DNA of 64,000 nucleotides from Xylona heveae TC161 (taxonomy: Eukaryota > Ascomycota > Xylonomycetes > Xylonales > Xylonaceae): NCBI RefSeq assembly GCF_001619985.1, contig NW_017264199.1, positions 62,001 to 126,000 of the forward strand. Reading direction: 5' to 3'. The translations under genes were made by a program, and so were the position numbers. The notes below the pieces were generated by a model. That model was not told where the DNA came from, made no database searches, and worked only from the letters and a program-made list of their open reading frames with translations. This document shows, piece by piece, positions 45,550-57,422 of this stretch (the stretch's first letter is position 1; every line of letters begins with the position of its first letter).

Positions 45550-47336
45550 ATGGCCGACCAGGGTACCTCGCGAGACCCCTATGACAGCAGCCGGGATGTT
45601 AAACACGACAACAAGATGGTAAATGATGGATCGTCGTCAACCTCTTCGCCAGACGGCAACGTACGGACTGGTTCAATTACTCAAATTCCCCAAAGCTCGT
45701 TTGCCAACATGGAAGAGTCAATGTACAAGGAGAACGGATTAGATTATGAGGATCCTTTCGCTCCCGAGGGAGAAGGCGATGTCAACTACCGTACGCTGGA
45801 ATGGTGGCAGGCGTCAATGAGTAAGTGATCTTCTTTCTATTCTAGAATGCTTCTTCCCGTTAACCTTGGACCTCAATAGTCATGATTGCTGAGACCATCT
45901 CTCTCGGTATTCTGTCGCTACCTTCGGTCCTTGCTACAATTGGCATGGTTCCTGGAGTTATCCTCATTGTTGGTCTTGGTATTTTGGCAACCTACACTGG
46001 ATTGCTCATTGGGCAATTTAAGATCCGTTACCCTGGCGTGCACAGCATGGCCGATGCTGGAGAGGTGCTCTTTCAACCCCTTGGGATGGGCAGGTTTGGA
46101 AAGGAACTTTTTGGTGCTGCTCAGACGCTCTACCTCATCTTCTCCATGGCTAGCCACCTTCTCACCTGGACCATTTGCCTCAACACGATTACCAACAGCG
46201 CGACGTGCACGATTGTATGGTCCGTCGTCGGTCTGGTTGTCTTTTGGCTCTTTGACTTGCCGCGGACCTTGAAGAAGATGTCTTGGCTCTCCATTGCCTG
46301 TACGTGATTTCTCCCCCATTTCAACTTTTATTTAGGTTTGGTTTACTGGCAATTATCTCAAGCCATTTTCTTTTTCGGGAACAATTGGGCTAATTAAACG
46401 ATACAGCCTTTATCAGTATTTTCGTCTCTGTTTTGATGACCATGATTGATGTCGGTATTGAGAAGCCCGGCAAGCACACCATGAAAGCGGTTGAGCATCC
46501 TACATTCCAGCAGGCTTTCAATAGTGTGTCAAACATTGTCTTTGCCTATGGTAAGTTTACGCTCGGGTCCATATTTTTGTCAATATTCCCACCTCGCTAA
46601 CCTGGCCGCCCGTGATAGCTGGACACGCTTGCTACTTTGGCTTCATGAGTGAAATGAAGACACCGACGGACTGGCCCAAGGCCGTCACTCTCCTCCAGAC
46701 CTGTGAAATCGCCTTGTATGTGATCGCTTCTGTTGTCATCTACCGCTTTGGCGGATCCGAAGTCAAGTCTCCGGCGATAGGATCCGCTGGACCAATGGTC
46801 ATGAAGGTTGCTTGGGGCCTTGCCATTCCAACCGTACGTTTTCTTGCGAAAATTCCCTCGAGAAAGTATTCCCTCTTCGAACCACTCTTGCTAACTTTTC
46901 AAAACAGATTGTCATTGCAGGCGTTATTTACGGCCACGTGGCAGCCAAGTACATTTACGTGCGAATCTTTCGAGGCACGCGACACATGACCAAACGCTCA
47001 GCACTCGCGACCGGCAGCTGGGTCGGCATCACCTTGTGCTCTTGGGTCATTGCCTTTGTCATTGCCGAGAGTATACCGCAATTCAACGACCTCTTGGCGC
47101 TCATCTCGGCCCTTTCTGTGTCGTGGTTCTCGTACGGCGTGGCTGGCATCTTTTGGCTCTTTTTAAACAAGGGCAAGTGGTTCAGCTCGATTCGCAACAT
47201 TTTCATGTTCATCTCCAGCATTTTTGTCATTGGCATTGCCTTTGCCATTTGCGGTATCGGCCTGTACACCTCTGGGTACTCAATCCACAACGCCTCCAGC
47301 AACGATGCCTGGGTATGCAAGAGCAATGCCCAGTGA
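45550..47336 (+). CDS. Neutral amino acid transporter, AAAP family (Mtr-like)
   Basis: Exons 45550-45820, 45880-46299, 46407-46550, 46619-46833 and 46908-47336; 492 residues. The start CACCATGGCC is an ideal context. A hydrophilic N-terminal tail of about 85 residues, ending in RTLEWWQASM, precedes about eleven membrane segments, the first reading ISLGILSLPSVLATIGMVPG. Other landmarks are YAGHACYFGFMSEMKTPTDW and the C-terminal GIFWLFLNKGKWF. This matches the Aa_trans/AAAP family of proton-coupled transporters, closest in look to Neurospora Mtr, which imports neutral aliphatic and aromatic amino acids at the plasma membrane. Exact substrate is inferred. It converges with the nickel transporter downstream. 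Confidence 0.9.
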
Positions 47337-48185
47337 TTTGAAATTTATTTTATTTTTTTCTTCATCGTCGCATTTTTTTTCCCCCTTTCCTCAGATCATG
47401 ATTGGAGATGCGGTATCTCGCACGCCGTCCCCCGACTCTTTTTTTTTTTTTTCTTGTATCATACTTTCTCTGTCGCAAAGCTCGTTTTTGCTTTGACTTG
47501 ACGATGATGATGATGATGACTCATTTGATGATATTGTTGTTGTTGTTGTTGTTATTGTTGTTGTCGTCTGAATAGGTGGTTGTTGTTTGGTCTTGTTCAT
47601 CATATCCCATGACTGCATTCGTTATGTGCACATGTTCATGCATTTGTTTCCTCTTTTTTTCTCTATCTCTGGTTTCATCTGTCTATCTTCATTGTTCATT
47701 TTTCACCCTGCATATATCTCTTCTTTTATCCATTGGCATATCAGCATACATCTCACCGAAGAGAACGGGATAAAGTGGCTGGTATTGAACCAAAAAGGAA
47801 AATGGAAAAAGGAATACTGCGGTACCATTGTTGATCGATGGGAATTCTATTTGAAAAGCTTTTTTTTTTTCCTTTTGTTGTCATTTCTATACAAGTGTAC
47901 GAGATTGAGAAGGGAGACTAGACTAGAAGTCTACGAGTCTAAAAGTCCAAAAGTCACTTTGTATGAGTATAGAGAGTAGACAGGGAAACAATTATGAATA
48001 TATATGAATAAAATATACCGCTCCGTGCTTGCCATTCAGTGATGTCATTGAAAGTTAGATGTAATGTATAGTTTATTGTATCGACAGCCACTCCTATCAC
48101 TATATGTCCGATATGTAACATCCCTTCTTCTAACACAAGTTGTTTGTATGTCTTTTTACACACACCTTTTATTAACACGACGCCT
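47337..48185. other. Intergenic between convergent transporter genes, with microsatellites
   Basis: 849 bases. It contains T runs, a GAT repeat (47502-47519) and a TTG repeat (47533-47563). It carries the 3' UTRs of both flanking genes; nothing else is visible. Confidence 0.6.
47533..47563. repeat. TTG trinucleotide microsatellite
   Basis: About ten TTG units with one ATT interruption, preceded by a GAT repeat at 47502-47519. Confidence 0.88.
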
Positions 48186-50504
48186 TTATCTCGCAGAAGA
48201 TGATGACGACGGCGTAATTGCAGTTGCATTTGCATGTGCATGTGCAGATGTACCTGGCCCTGTCTCTTCCTCCGGCGATTCCTCGATTGATCGCACAGTT
48301 ACATTTGTCTTTGTAGTTTTGCCGTCTTTGCTCGTATCCTGCTGCGTCATAGTCTTATCCCGCGGCGTGGCTGCTGCGATAGGTCCATGCAGACTCTGGT
48401 CCTGAGCTACATCCGAGGCCATTTCGCGCTCAATTTCTAGTTCCAGTCCCCGCTCCTGGTCACGCTCCCGGTCAAGTCCCGCCAACGACGCCGTCTCAGC
48501 ATCCAAGTATCCAGCTTCCGACAGGTGATCATGCGGTCCAACCACACCGTCTTCGGCTGAGCACCCAGCTGTTCCAACCTCGGCCTCGTCGGCGGCGGCA
48601 TGATAATGATCATGAGGCAGATGAAGAGGATGAGGGGGATGGGACATACGACGCCGATCTACGCGCCGCCGCCAGGGACCATACAAAACGACGCTGAGGG
48701 CGCCAAAGAAGATAAACGACCCGCATATCGCGCCGCCGATAATGTCAAAATGGTCGCCCGCGGCGGCGACGCCGTCCCAGAAAGTGCCCGAGGGCTCGGC
48801 GACGTTCTGCACGAGCGAGAGCAGCTGGATGACGCCAATGACGAGCGCAACGCAGACGGTGATGGCAGTCAGCACGATGGAGTAGTACAGGATGGCAATG
48901 TGGTCGCGCGCGAGCGAGGTCGAGGTGTACAGTGTCATCATCAGCGCGCCGTCGGTCGTGTCGAGCAGACACATCCCCGCCGTGAACAGAATGGGGAATA
49001 GCAGGATCAGCCAGACGCTGGTCCCCTTGGCGGCTTGGATGGAGGCGATGCCCAGTAGGGCGATCTCGGAGGAGGTGTCGAAGCCGAGACCGAAGAGGAC
49101 GCCGAGGGGGTACATTTTCCATGGACTAAGAATGTACCACTGTGTTAGTTAACCACCGACGGTTGTAGGCCAGGCTAGATGGAGAATATAGGGGCGTATC
49201 GAAGTCCGAGAGAGGAGCGAGGGAAAGGATGTGGGGAGGAGGGGAGGAGGGGAGAAGGGAGAAGGATACATGGGAAGGGAAAGGGAGGAGAAGAGGACCA
49301 ACCTGTCAATGAGTTTAAACATCTTTTTAAAAAGATGAAACAGACACCCGGCGCCCTGGATCTTGAACCCCTCTTCTTCGCCGGGGTGAGAGGCAATTAA
49401 TTTCCGCAGCTGCTGGACGAGTTTATACAGAATGTAGATATTCATGATGCCGAGCAGGATGAGGAAGCCGGCGGAGACAGCGGTGCCAATGATCCCCCCG
49501 ACGCGGCTGTATTTGTCAAATTTCTCACTAATCGCTGCGGCTGTAGCTGCTACGACAATTGATGTGATGATGACGATTCTAGACGTTTTATAGATCTGAG
49601 TATCAGCAGGAGGCTATCCCGAATGTGAGGAGGAGGAGGAGGAGGGGGACGTTATTCACCACATGAGGCTGTAACTTACGTTGAGTGCCCGAGGGAGAAG
49701 AATGTGCCTACTGTAGCAGGTCGTTTACCAGATGCAATAAGACGCCGAGTCATTAGGTCAATGGCCTAGGTACATCTTGTCAATGAATGTTGCTTCTTGA
49801 ATCCTTGGATCCTTGGATCCCTGTGGGTTGGACTCTTGGAGTCACTGTGTGAGGTTGAAGACGTAGGGCCATTGACGTACGGAAATATGATCAGCGTCCA
49901 ATGCATGGCGGAGACCTAATGTGTATGACAACACAGCTGTAGAAACGAGTGCCCTATTGCCGGTCAGATAACATGTTCTTTTCTGAAGAAATCTCCAGAC
50001 CGTCTAGGTAGTCTAGCCTGAGTCCCTGACAGAAATTCTTTGAGGAGAACATACGTATGAAAATGCTATCAACGTGTCAGGAATAGTTGGTCCAAGTATA
50101 TGCATGCAACCAAAGCATAAGAAAATAAAAACAATCAAAGAATTATGAGCACAAGTAATAGACATAGTAATGCAATTTCTCCCCAGTGGCCAAACGCATA
50201 ATTCTGCGGTGCAAAATATGACAGAATTGGACATGAAAAAACAATAATAAAAGAACAAAATAAAATAGATATGAGAAAAAAAAAAAAAAAACACAAATAA
50301 ATAAAAGACCAAGAAAAAAAAAGAACTTACAAGGACAATACCAACTGCTACCCAAACAAGAGCGTTTACCAAAATCAAGGTGAGAATGATAGCCACGGCG
50401 GGAAACGGGAGTTTCCGCAGGACAGGGACCCGGCCATGATACGAGACTGCACGATCCTTGAGTGTTTTGGGGGCGTCAATCAGGGATATTGCTGAATCGG
50501 CCAT
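48186..50504 (-). CDS. High-affinity nickel/cobalt transporter (NiCoT family)
   Basis: Six minus-strand exons: 50504-50331, 50065-50055, 49953-49881, 49765-49680, 49578-49303 and 49125-48186; 519 residues. Exon 2 is only 11 nt (CATTTTCATAC); without it the frame breaks, and with it the protein reads GIVLHFHTALVSTAVLSYTL. The family signature RHALDADHIS is at residues 77-86 with the metal-binding His78, Asp81, Asp83 and His84. Further NiCoT motifs are FFSLGHSTIVV, GVLFGLGFDTSSEIALLG and LFTAGMCLLDTTDGALM. About eight membrane segments precede a long hydrophilic, His- and Asp/Glu-containing C-terminal tail (HPPHPLHLPHDHYH), which may bind metal. The protein would import Ni2+ (for urease) and perhaps Co2+ across the plasma membrane. 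Introns of 101-265 nt are longer than the window average. Confidence 0.92.
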
Positions 50505-51552
50505 GGCTGTTCCCAGAGCTCCCGGAGCTCCGAGGCCGATACGAACAGAGCTTGAATACGAATCAGGTCTGGGAGGGGTATCCCAGCGTCAGCGATTGTG
50601 TGTTTTTATTACACAGTGAGGTAGATGGAAGCCGTCAGCTCAGACGTGGTGCCTCATTGAGAAAAAGGAGTCAGAAGTCCCTTTAGAATCAAATTGTAAG
50701 AATCAATGCTAAATTGGAGATAGAAAGAAATATTCAGAGAGAGTCTAATAAATTCTTTTATTTGCATATTTTCCACGGCGGGGTATGAGTAACAGAGCTT
50801 ACCTTAGATATTGTATACGGCCCCTCCTCAAAGGCGGGGCATTGTTGTGGTCGGAGGTGAGCGATAGAGTATTCTGTACCTGAAATCGCAATGCAATCGC
50901 TACCATGTAATAGGTAATAGGTACGCTTATGATCTAGCCGCTTGGCAAGCTTGCATGTTCACCGGTGCTGATAAGAAAACGCAAACATTTTTCTGAAGAG
51001 CCAGAACCGATTACCAGACTCGGTTCTATTGGTCAGATTGACGCCGCGCTAACATGCACATGTATCACCAGTTCGATAATTTACTCTCGAGGACCTTGAT
51101 GGTATTGTAATAATGTCTCTATTGTGGCTCGAGATCCCAACCATTATTTAAATTGTGGAAAGATCCCCTTTGCAATATTATAATTAAAAAAAAGGAAGGG
51201 AAATGCCCAAGCTCCTGAGAGTAATGCAAGTTACCCTTCAAACTCCTCGCAAGACCATGAGATCAGATGGAAAAGAAGTAAAATCCCCTCAACAATCAGA
51301 GAGCAACAAATTTGCCTGAAAACTTTGCTTGCAAGATGAAATCCGCAACGTAGAATAGAAAAGCTCTTCGCTGGGGCTGTCAATTCCAACAAACGGATGT
51401 CGCGCCAAGTGAAAGTGCAAAGCAATGCCATGCCATAGGGAAAGAAAGATGGAAAAAGAAAGAAAGGAGAAAAAGAAAAGGAAAGAAAAGCACCTGAGAA
51501 CAAAAGGCGCAAAGGCGTCTCTGTGGGATGCGATCCGGAGAACAATATCGAC
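50505..51552. other. Intergenic, nickel transporter 5' flank and itc1 3' flank
   Basis: 1.05 kb between two minus-strand genes. The left part is the transporter's promoter region; the right part (about 51190-51550) is probably itc1 3' UTR. No gene is seen; a 169-codon open frame here has no domain. Confidence 0.5.
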
Positions 51553-54500
51553 CTAAGATGCGTTACGCGCTCCTTGTCTGCCAAGAGGTTTGCCTTGTTT
51601 GTTGGTGGCTTTGATCTCCTTGGTCCCATCCGATCTTCTGGCTTTCTTGGCTGGTCTTGGCTGCTCCGAATGCAAGTGGCCCAGTTCCTCCAGCGCCATT
51701 GAGTTTTGCCACTCCAAGCACCGATGACCGGTCGTGTCAACGTACGTCTTGGTACGAGTCGACACTCGGGCCGTGGGCTCTTCTGCGCCAGCCATTTGTT
51801 CCTCGGCAGCCGCGAGATACTCCTTGCGCTTCTTCATGCATTCCGTCATCTTGTCGCGCAGCGCTTGGAGCTCCTTGCGCAACTTCAATTCACGGTGACC
51901 GCGAGGATCGAGCCAGCCAATCAGCATGTCCAACGAATCAGGCTCATCGTAGTAACCCCATTGGTCGGCCTGGAACACGTTTGTATGGCCCTCTTCGAGC
52001 CTCTTCCTTTCAGCGACCGTCATCTGGAACGTCTTGCGATACTGCTTGCTATCCTCTTCTGGGAGATCGATGAAACCTTCGCGTTCAACCGTGTCTGGCC
52101 CTTGCACCCAGATACATCCATTCGCATAGCCGGCGTCAGAGGTTGAGCTCTCTGGAAGGCCGCCATAAGGCATACCGTTCCTCTCCAGCCAGTAATATCG
52201 ATTCCAGAATCGATCTCTTCCCAAGATCTTTGTCCGGAAACAGTCGGCTTCCCGAAGATCCATTTCTATTGTCCCAAGCGCCTTCTCACACTCCTTAATC
52301 TTATCCTTCTTTTTCTCAATGTCTTTCAAAAGCTTCTTGGCTTGAGCTGATAATTTTGGAAGCTTTGCAGCCGCCTCGGCCTTCTCCTTCTTCTCCTTTT
52401 CCTCCTCTCGCTTGCGCTTCCTCTGGGCGGCACGGTCGTCTGCTCTGCGAAGAGACCGGACTGCCTGAGAATCTCCTTCGTCAGACTGATGCTGCTGGTC
52501 CTCTTCGGCAAGTTCCTCGTCATCGGCATCGGTCATCTTGACATCTTCCTTCTCCTCAGTGTGCGCTTCTACTGCGGGTGGGGTCGATTCTGGTATTAGT
52601 TGCTGTCGGACTTCGTCGAGCACACGTAATTCCTCCGCTCTGTATTGACAAGAATTCGAAATTAGCAGCTTGGCTTGATGATTTGCACGCATGGTACAAA
52701 AACTGTGCATGACTTACGCTTCCTTCCTAGTACGCTGCCAATTGACTCTGTCCTTGCGGAACATAGTCATAGCTTCGCTGCATTCCTCCATGTAACCCCT
52801 CACGCTCTTGGTTTCGACGATGAGTAAGCAAAGTATCTGTATGATCTGGATGCGCAGGTTGATGTCAAGATAAGCATACTGCAATCGTGCAGTCTCTTGG
52901 CTCGCGTCCTCGTCGAGAGGAGCGAGGTTCGAAAGTAGTTCTTCGCAGAGTTTTTGCCGCCGTTCGTCAAGGGATAATTGGTGCAGTAAACCGACAATGA
53001 TAATCTCCCAGCCTCCGTTGCGAAAATCTCTCGCTTGCAGCCTTTCTATCCATCCATAATTTCCTAGCATTTCCTCGGCTCTATGCGCTATCTTTTCCAC
53101 ACTAGGACTTCGCTTCACCTCTTCTTCAATCACGGCAGCTTTGGCGTAGCTACTACGAGTCCGTCTGCGTGGAGGTTCCTCCTCAGGCTCTGGTGTTGGC
53201 GTTGCGCTACTTTCGTTGTCCGACTCTTCATCTTCGCTGTCCTCCTCCACCTCTGGGATATTGACGAGGACGTTGCCTTCTTCATCGACACATTCCTTGA
53301 GGAGAGCACAGTGCAGCTCCACGAAGAGTTCGCATTGCACTTCGTCGGAGTGAAAGCGAAGAGCTTCGATATAATCATCAAACGTAAACGAGTCGATCGG
53401 GAAGATTTCACAAAAAACATTGATAGTATCCCAAGTCTCGAGCAGCGGGCCGACTGATCTCATGTGGATATCCTTGTGAGCTCCGTGAAATTTCTTTCCT
53501 GTACTGGGTGTGTCGTGAGACAGATATTTGAGAGCTGGCCGGTGGGTGCCATCTCGGAGTGGGATAATCTCGAGATCCTCGATCGGATATTTGATTGGAG
53601 GTGGAGGCGCGGGTTTCGGCGAGCTTTTTACTAGCATCTGCTCCGGAGGTGCAAAGTTACTGGGCTGACTTGGCGATGTCGCGGTTGTACTGGGCTGTCC
53701 GCCGGGAGAAAAGCTTGGGTGCCCGTTGAGCGCTTTTCGATATTCCAGAAACTGCTCGTGCTTGTTTCTAGCAATTTGTTCCAACGTGAGCTTGCCCTTT
53801 GATCCGCTCGGTGCTGGTTTTAGCTCGGGAAGTTTAGCAGCAGCTGCCAGAAAGTTGAGCAGCGCGGCCTCTTGTTCGCTTTTCCGCCCCGAGGAGGAGG
53901 GGCCGGCCTTTTTCTCCGCGCCTTTGATGTTCTGAAGTAGATGTGCTGGAATATTGGTATCGATGCGATAATCCTTGGCAAACCTTTCCTTTACTAGCCA
54001 CGGGGCTCCAGTCCAGGCTTCTCGTACCACCGTCTTTTTGATAAAGGACCGAAGCATGTGCTTTGTGAAGGCCTTGCGATCTCGGACGATGTGCTCATCA
54101 TCGACAAGAGCCTCTTCGTGAGGTCGGTTGAGTAACTTTACAAAATATCTCGAAAAGGCTTTTCGTTCTATCATGCCATCAGGCCTCGTCAGTTCTGGGA
54201 ATTTTGCCTTTTCTCGGACCACGCCATTGAGACGTTCTCCCGAGTCTAATATAACAGTGACATTTTCGCCAGGATAAAAGTCTTGTTTAAAGTCCTAAAG
54301 ATTGTCAGAAAGCTGAGCTCCAAAGCTGGAATGTTCAAAGTGACCCACATCATATATCTTGTCAACTGCAGACGTAAGAGATGCATATATTAGCAACATC
54401 TGCGATGAACTTGAAGAAGCCCAAGCTTACCAAGGGAGTCAATGCGAGATACAGTTGAGAACTGAACCCTGCGGAGGATCGGTTCCTTCAAAGCCTCTGG

Positions 54501-55080
54501 GAAAGACTTATCGACATCTTTGGACCCCTCCATCTACAGCAAGTCAGCTCATCGATTGAGAAATTTCGACAAGGGAAGAAATTACTTCGCTTTTCAAAGC
54601 CTCAAAGAAAGTTAAACCTGAGTGGCCCGTGATGGTACAAATGAATCGTTTCTTTTGGCAAAGTGAAGGCATAAAGTTAGTCGGAAACATTCATGAACGT
54701 GGCCCACATCGGCTGGGACAAACCTGCTTGTAAAAGTCCATACTGGTCCAGTCAGTATTGATTGACAAAAAAAAGCACATTCACAGTTGGATGTCCATCA
54801 TTGATGCCAGAGGGCTTTTACTTACCGATGGAGATAATCTCCATAATTTGTAAAGATTTCTCCAGTCTGTCCGATTACCCAGACCTAAGCAGTGAATTAG
54901 TACGGAATGCCCAATTACCCAAAATACTGTGAATGAGACAAGGCATGAACACTTACATCGGCATTGTCATCCTTGATCTGGGGGCGGGAAAGATACTGAA
55001 CGGGTTTTCGTTTGAACAAAACCTAGTAGAGTTAGATAGCGGTCAGAAGCTAAGATCTCTCAAGACTTGTGATTCACCAT
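51553..55080 (-). CDS. itc1: Itc1-like subunit of the ISW2/ACF chromatin-remodelling complex
   Basis: Nine minus-strand coding exons: 55080-55078 (ATG only), 55022-54957, 54884-54826, 54742-54724, 54651-54586, 54533-54431, 54365-54349, 54294-52718 and 52639-51553; 998 residues. The spliced start reads MVLFKRKPVQYLSRP, the expected start of the WAC domain, which continues VWVIGQTGEIFTNYGDYLHR, MDFYKQKRF and TGHSGLTFFEALKSE. The DDT domain (about 395-460) includes VGPLLETWDTINVFCEIFP. The WHIM/WSD part contains DCFRTKILGRDRFWNRYYWL and EPDSLDMLIGWLDPRG. Itc1/Acf1 proteins bind linker DNA and, with an ISWI ATPase, space nucleosomes and repress early meiotic or developmental genes. Exons of 3, 17 and 19 nt make this gene easy to mis-annotate; the ORF starting at 54222 is only part of it. 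Confidence 0.92.
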
Positions 55081-57422
55081 GGTGGATAATTTCAAATGGC
55101 CATAGGTCGAAGCTTGGCGTAAGACCGCGTGGCTAGTTCTGCTCACAAGGTTTCATCAGATGTGGGTCTGGCTGGCCATAGCCGTGGCAAGCTGAAGCAG
55201 CAATGAAAATGAAATAAACATATAAATCAAGGCGAAAACGATGAATGAAACAAAACAAGACATGCATGAATGCAAGTTTTAACAAGGAATCAAAATTCAG
55301 ACAGTCATGGTGGCGACCTGGCGGAGAAACACGCCGGTCATAGACAAGCGTGTCACGCCTTTTGAACGCGGGGGTGAAAACTCACCTCTCGATCGATCAC
55401 ACCGCGTCGCTCGCTGATAGCCAAAGAAATTCAGATGAGGCCTTATCAACGATTAAAGCTGTGATCGGGGAGGCTGTTTAATGATGGAATATGCCCGCAG
55501 TGTCGTGGCAGGACATATGTAGGTAAATGGCGGCAAGGACGGAGTCAATGTGAAGAAAGATTGAAGATGAGGAAGAGGTGGAAAACGGAGAAGGGAGCCT
55601 CATTCGTTTCTTTAATGGATTAAGTGATAGGACTACCCTGTATGGTCAAGGGCACGGGTACGGGTAATTGGGGTGTGTACATGGGGTACCTGTTGGCGAC
55701 GTATTAGCGCGGGCCTCTGCGAAGAGATTTGAGCGGCACTCAGATAATTCCTTGTGCCTTTTTTTGGGGGGGCGCTGTCTGGCTGTTTAGGGCCCTCCCA
55801 GAGGAGGGAGGGAAAAAAGGGCCCCCCGACGGAGCCAAACGGCGTCTTTTGCTCGAGGGGCGTCCACGACCAAAAAGGCACCCCCGGTTAAAGGAGTGAC
55901 GGGGGAAGGCGTGTTAGCCCGGTCTCTCTGAACCGAAGCGGTAAAGGGCCATGCCATCTGCGCGATTCGCTTACTCGTTTGATCCATGGCCGCCTCTCGC
56001 TAAATCTCGAGTAAACCTCCTCATCCACCTGTTGTCCATCGTCATTTGGCACCCTCCACGGCCACACCCATCAGGCTTCTTCGTTTTGGCCCCCTCGAGA
56101 TCTACCAGCCACGCAGCTTTCAGTGCCATTCAAGTACTCAAAATACTCCGCCGTAAAATGCGAACAAGATGAGTATAAATGCTGTCAGTTTTAGTGCAAG
56201 GATAATGGTGTAGCTGTCCCTGAAAAATGGGGTAGCTTGCAGGGGTCCTTTAATGACGCTCTTCAATCGAGGTGGATGCAATCCTGTAAACCACCAGCGC
56301 GCAGATCACCACTCCCTTCAAGTCGCAACCGCATTTAAATGAGCCCTAGATTGTGAATATTTATGATATAAATTGTGGATTCGTTTTAGTGTCTTCTAAA
56401 TACACATTATACACCCTCGGGTTGGTCCATCCATCGTCGCCATATAGAGCGCGACATTGAGGCACACGATCTAAATCACAAGAATGAGCCAAAGTTACCA
56501 TAAAAACACTTGCTACAATACTTTTAGTATCATCTATTTCAGTTTTGAACTCCAGACTCCATTGATCGCCTCTTGACGTCCTTACATCTCGCGCATCAAT
56601 ATGCTATCTCCTCGTTGGTTGATTTGATGCACAAAGAAAGGGGATTGTTAGGGATCCAAAAAATGCTCTTATTCGAGCCCGTGACCAAATATGAGATTGA
56701 TCAGCTTATTTGTTGTCTGCGAGAGATGTAAATTAATTGTACTGAGAAAAGCCTGGTGCTCCGCACAGCGGCGGGAGCAATGCATGATAAGGTTTGTTTA
56801 CATGGCGGGGGAGTAGATGTCCACACAATTAAGCAAGTAATGTTTCTTTCCTTCAACTTGAATGCGCATGAGATTGCATATCAATCCAGCTCAGCAAGGG
56901 AGGTCTACATCTCATCAGATATTCATTGTCCTACCAAAGACTGAACCGAGTCCAAGAGAACAAGCCACAAACATCTTGAAGGGCCGAGGAGAAGTTGTCG
57001 TGGGTCTTGGCTCCAAATAAAGTTTAGGCTGTTCTTCTGCGCGTGTACCCTTTCGCGTTGCGGTACTTTGTGTTCTCTACCCTGTTGCACCAAAATAAGA
57101 GGTACCGCCTACCTCTCGCGAAACAAACGGTGGGCACAATCTGGTCGACACGGCATCGCCTCGCGTGGGGCCCAGAGAAGGGAAATTGGAGCTAAACCAT
57201 TTCCGGGTCTCTCTACGTCTGTCCACTTTGTCTGCAGAACACCTTCTCCCCCTGACAACGCGCTTTTTTCATCCATTCTCCTGCCGCCGATCCGCTCACA
57301 GTGCGCCGACGACGAGCAGCGTATGCGATAGGATACAACTAGTTTTTTTGGAATATTAATCAGACTTCTTCGTGGATAAATTCTTCTATTGGAGTTGGTA
57401 TCACTGTTCCACGCATGAAATT
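55081..57422. other. Intergenic, itc1 5' flank and ALG8 3' flank
   Basis: 2.3 kb. Left: CT/GA-rich sequence near the itc1 promoter. Around 55750-55890 lies a G/C-homopolymer-rich stretch of GGGGGG and CCCCCC blocks. Small ORFs (under 90 codons) have no domain. No RNA gene is recognised. Confidence 0.5.
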
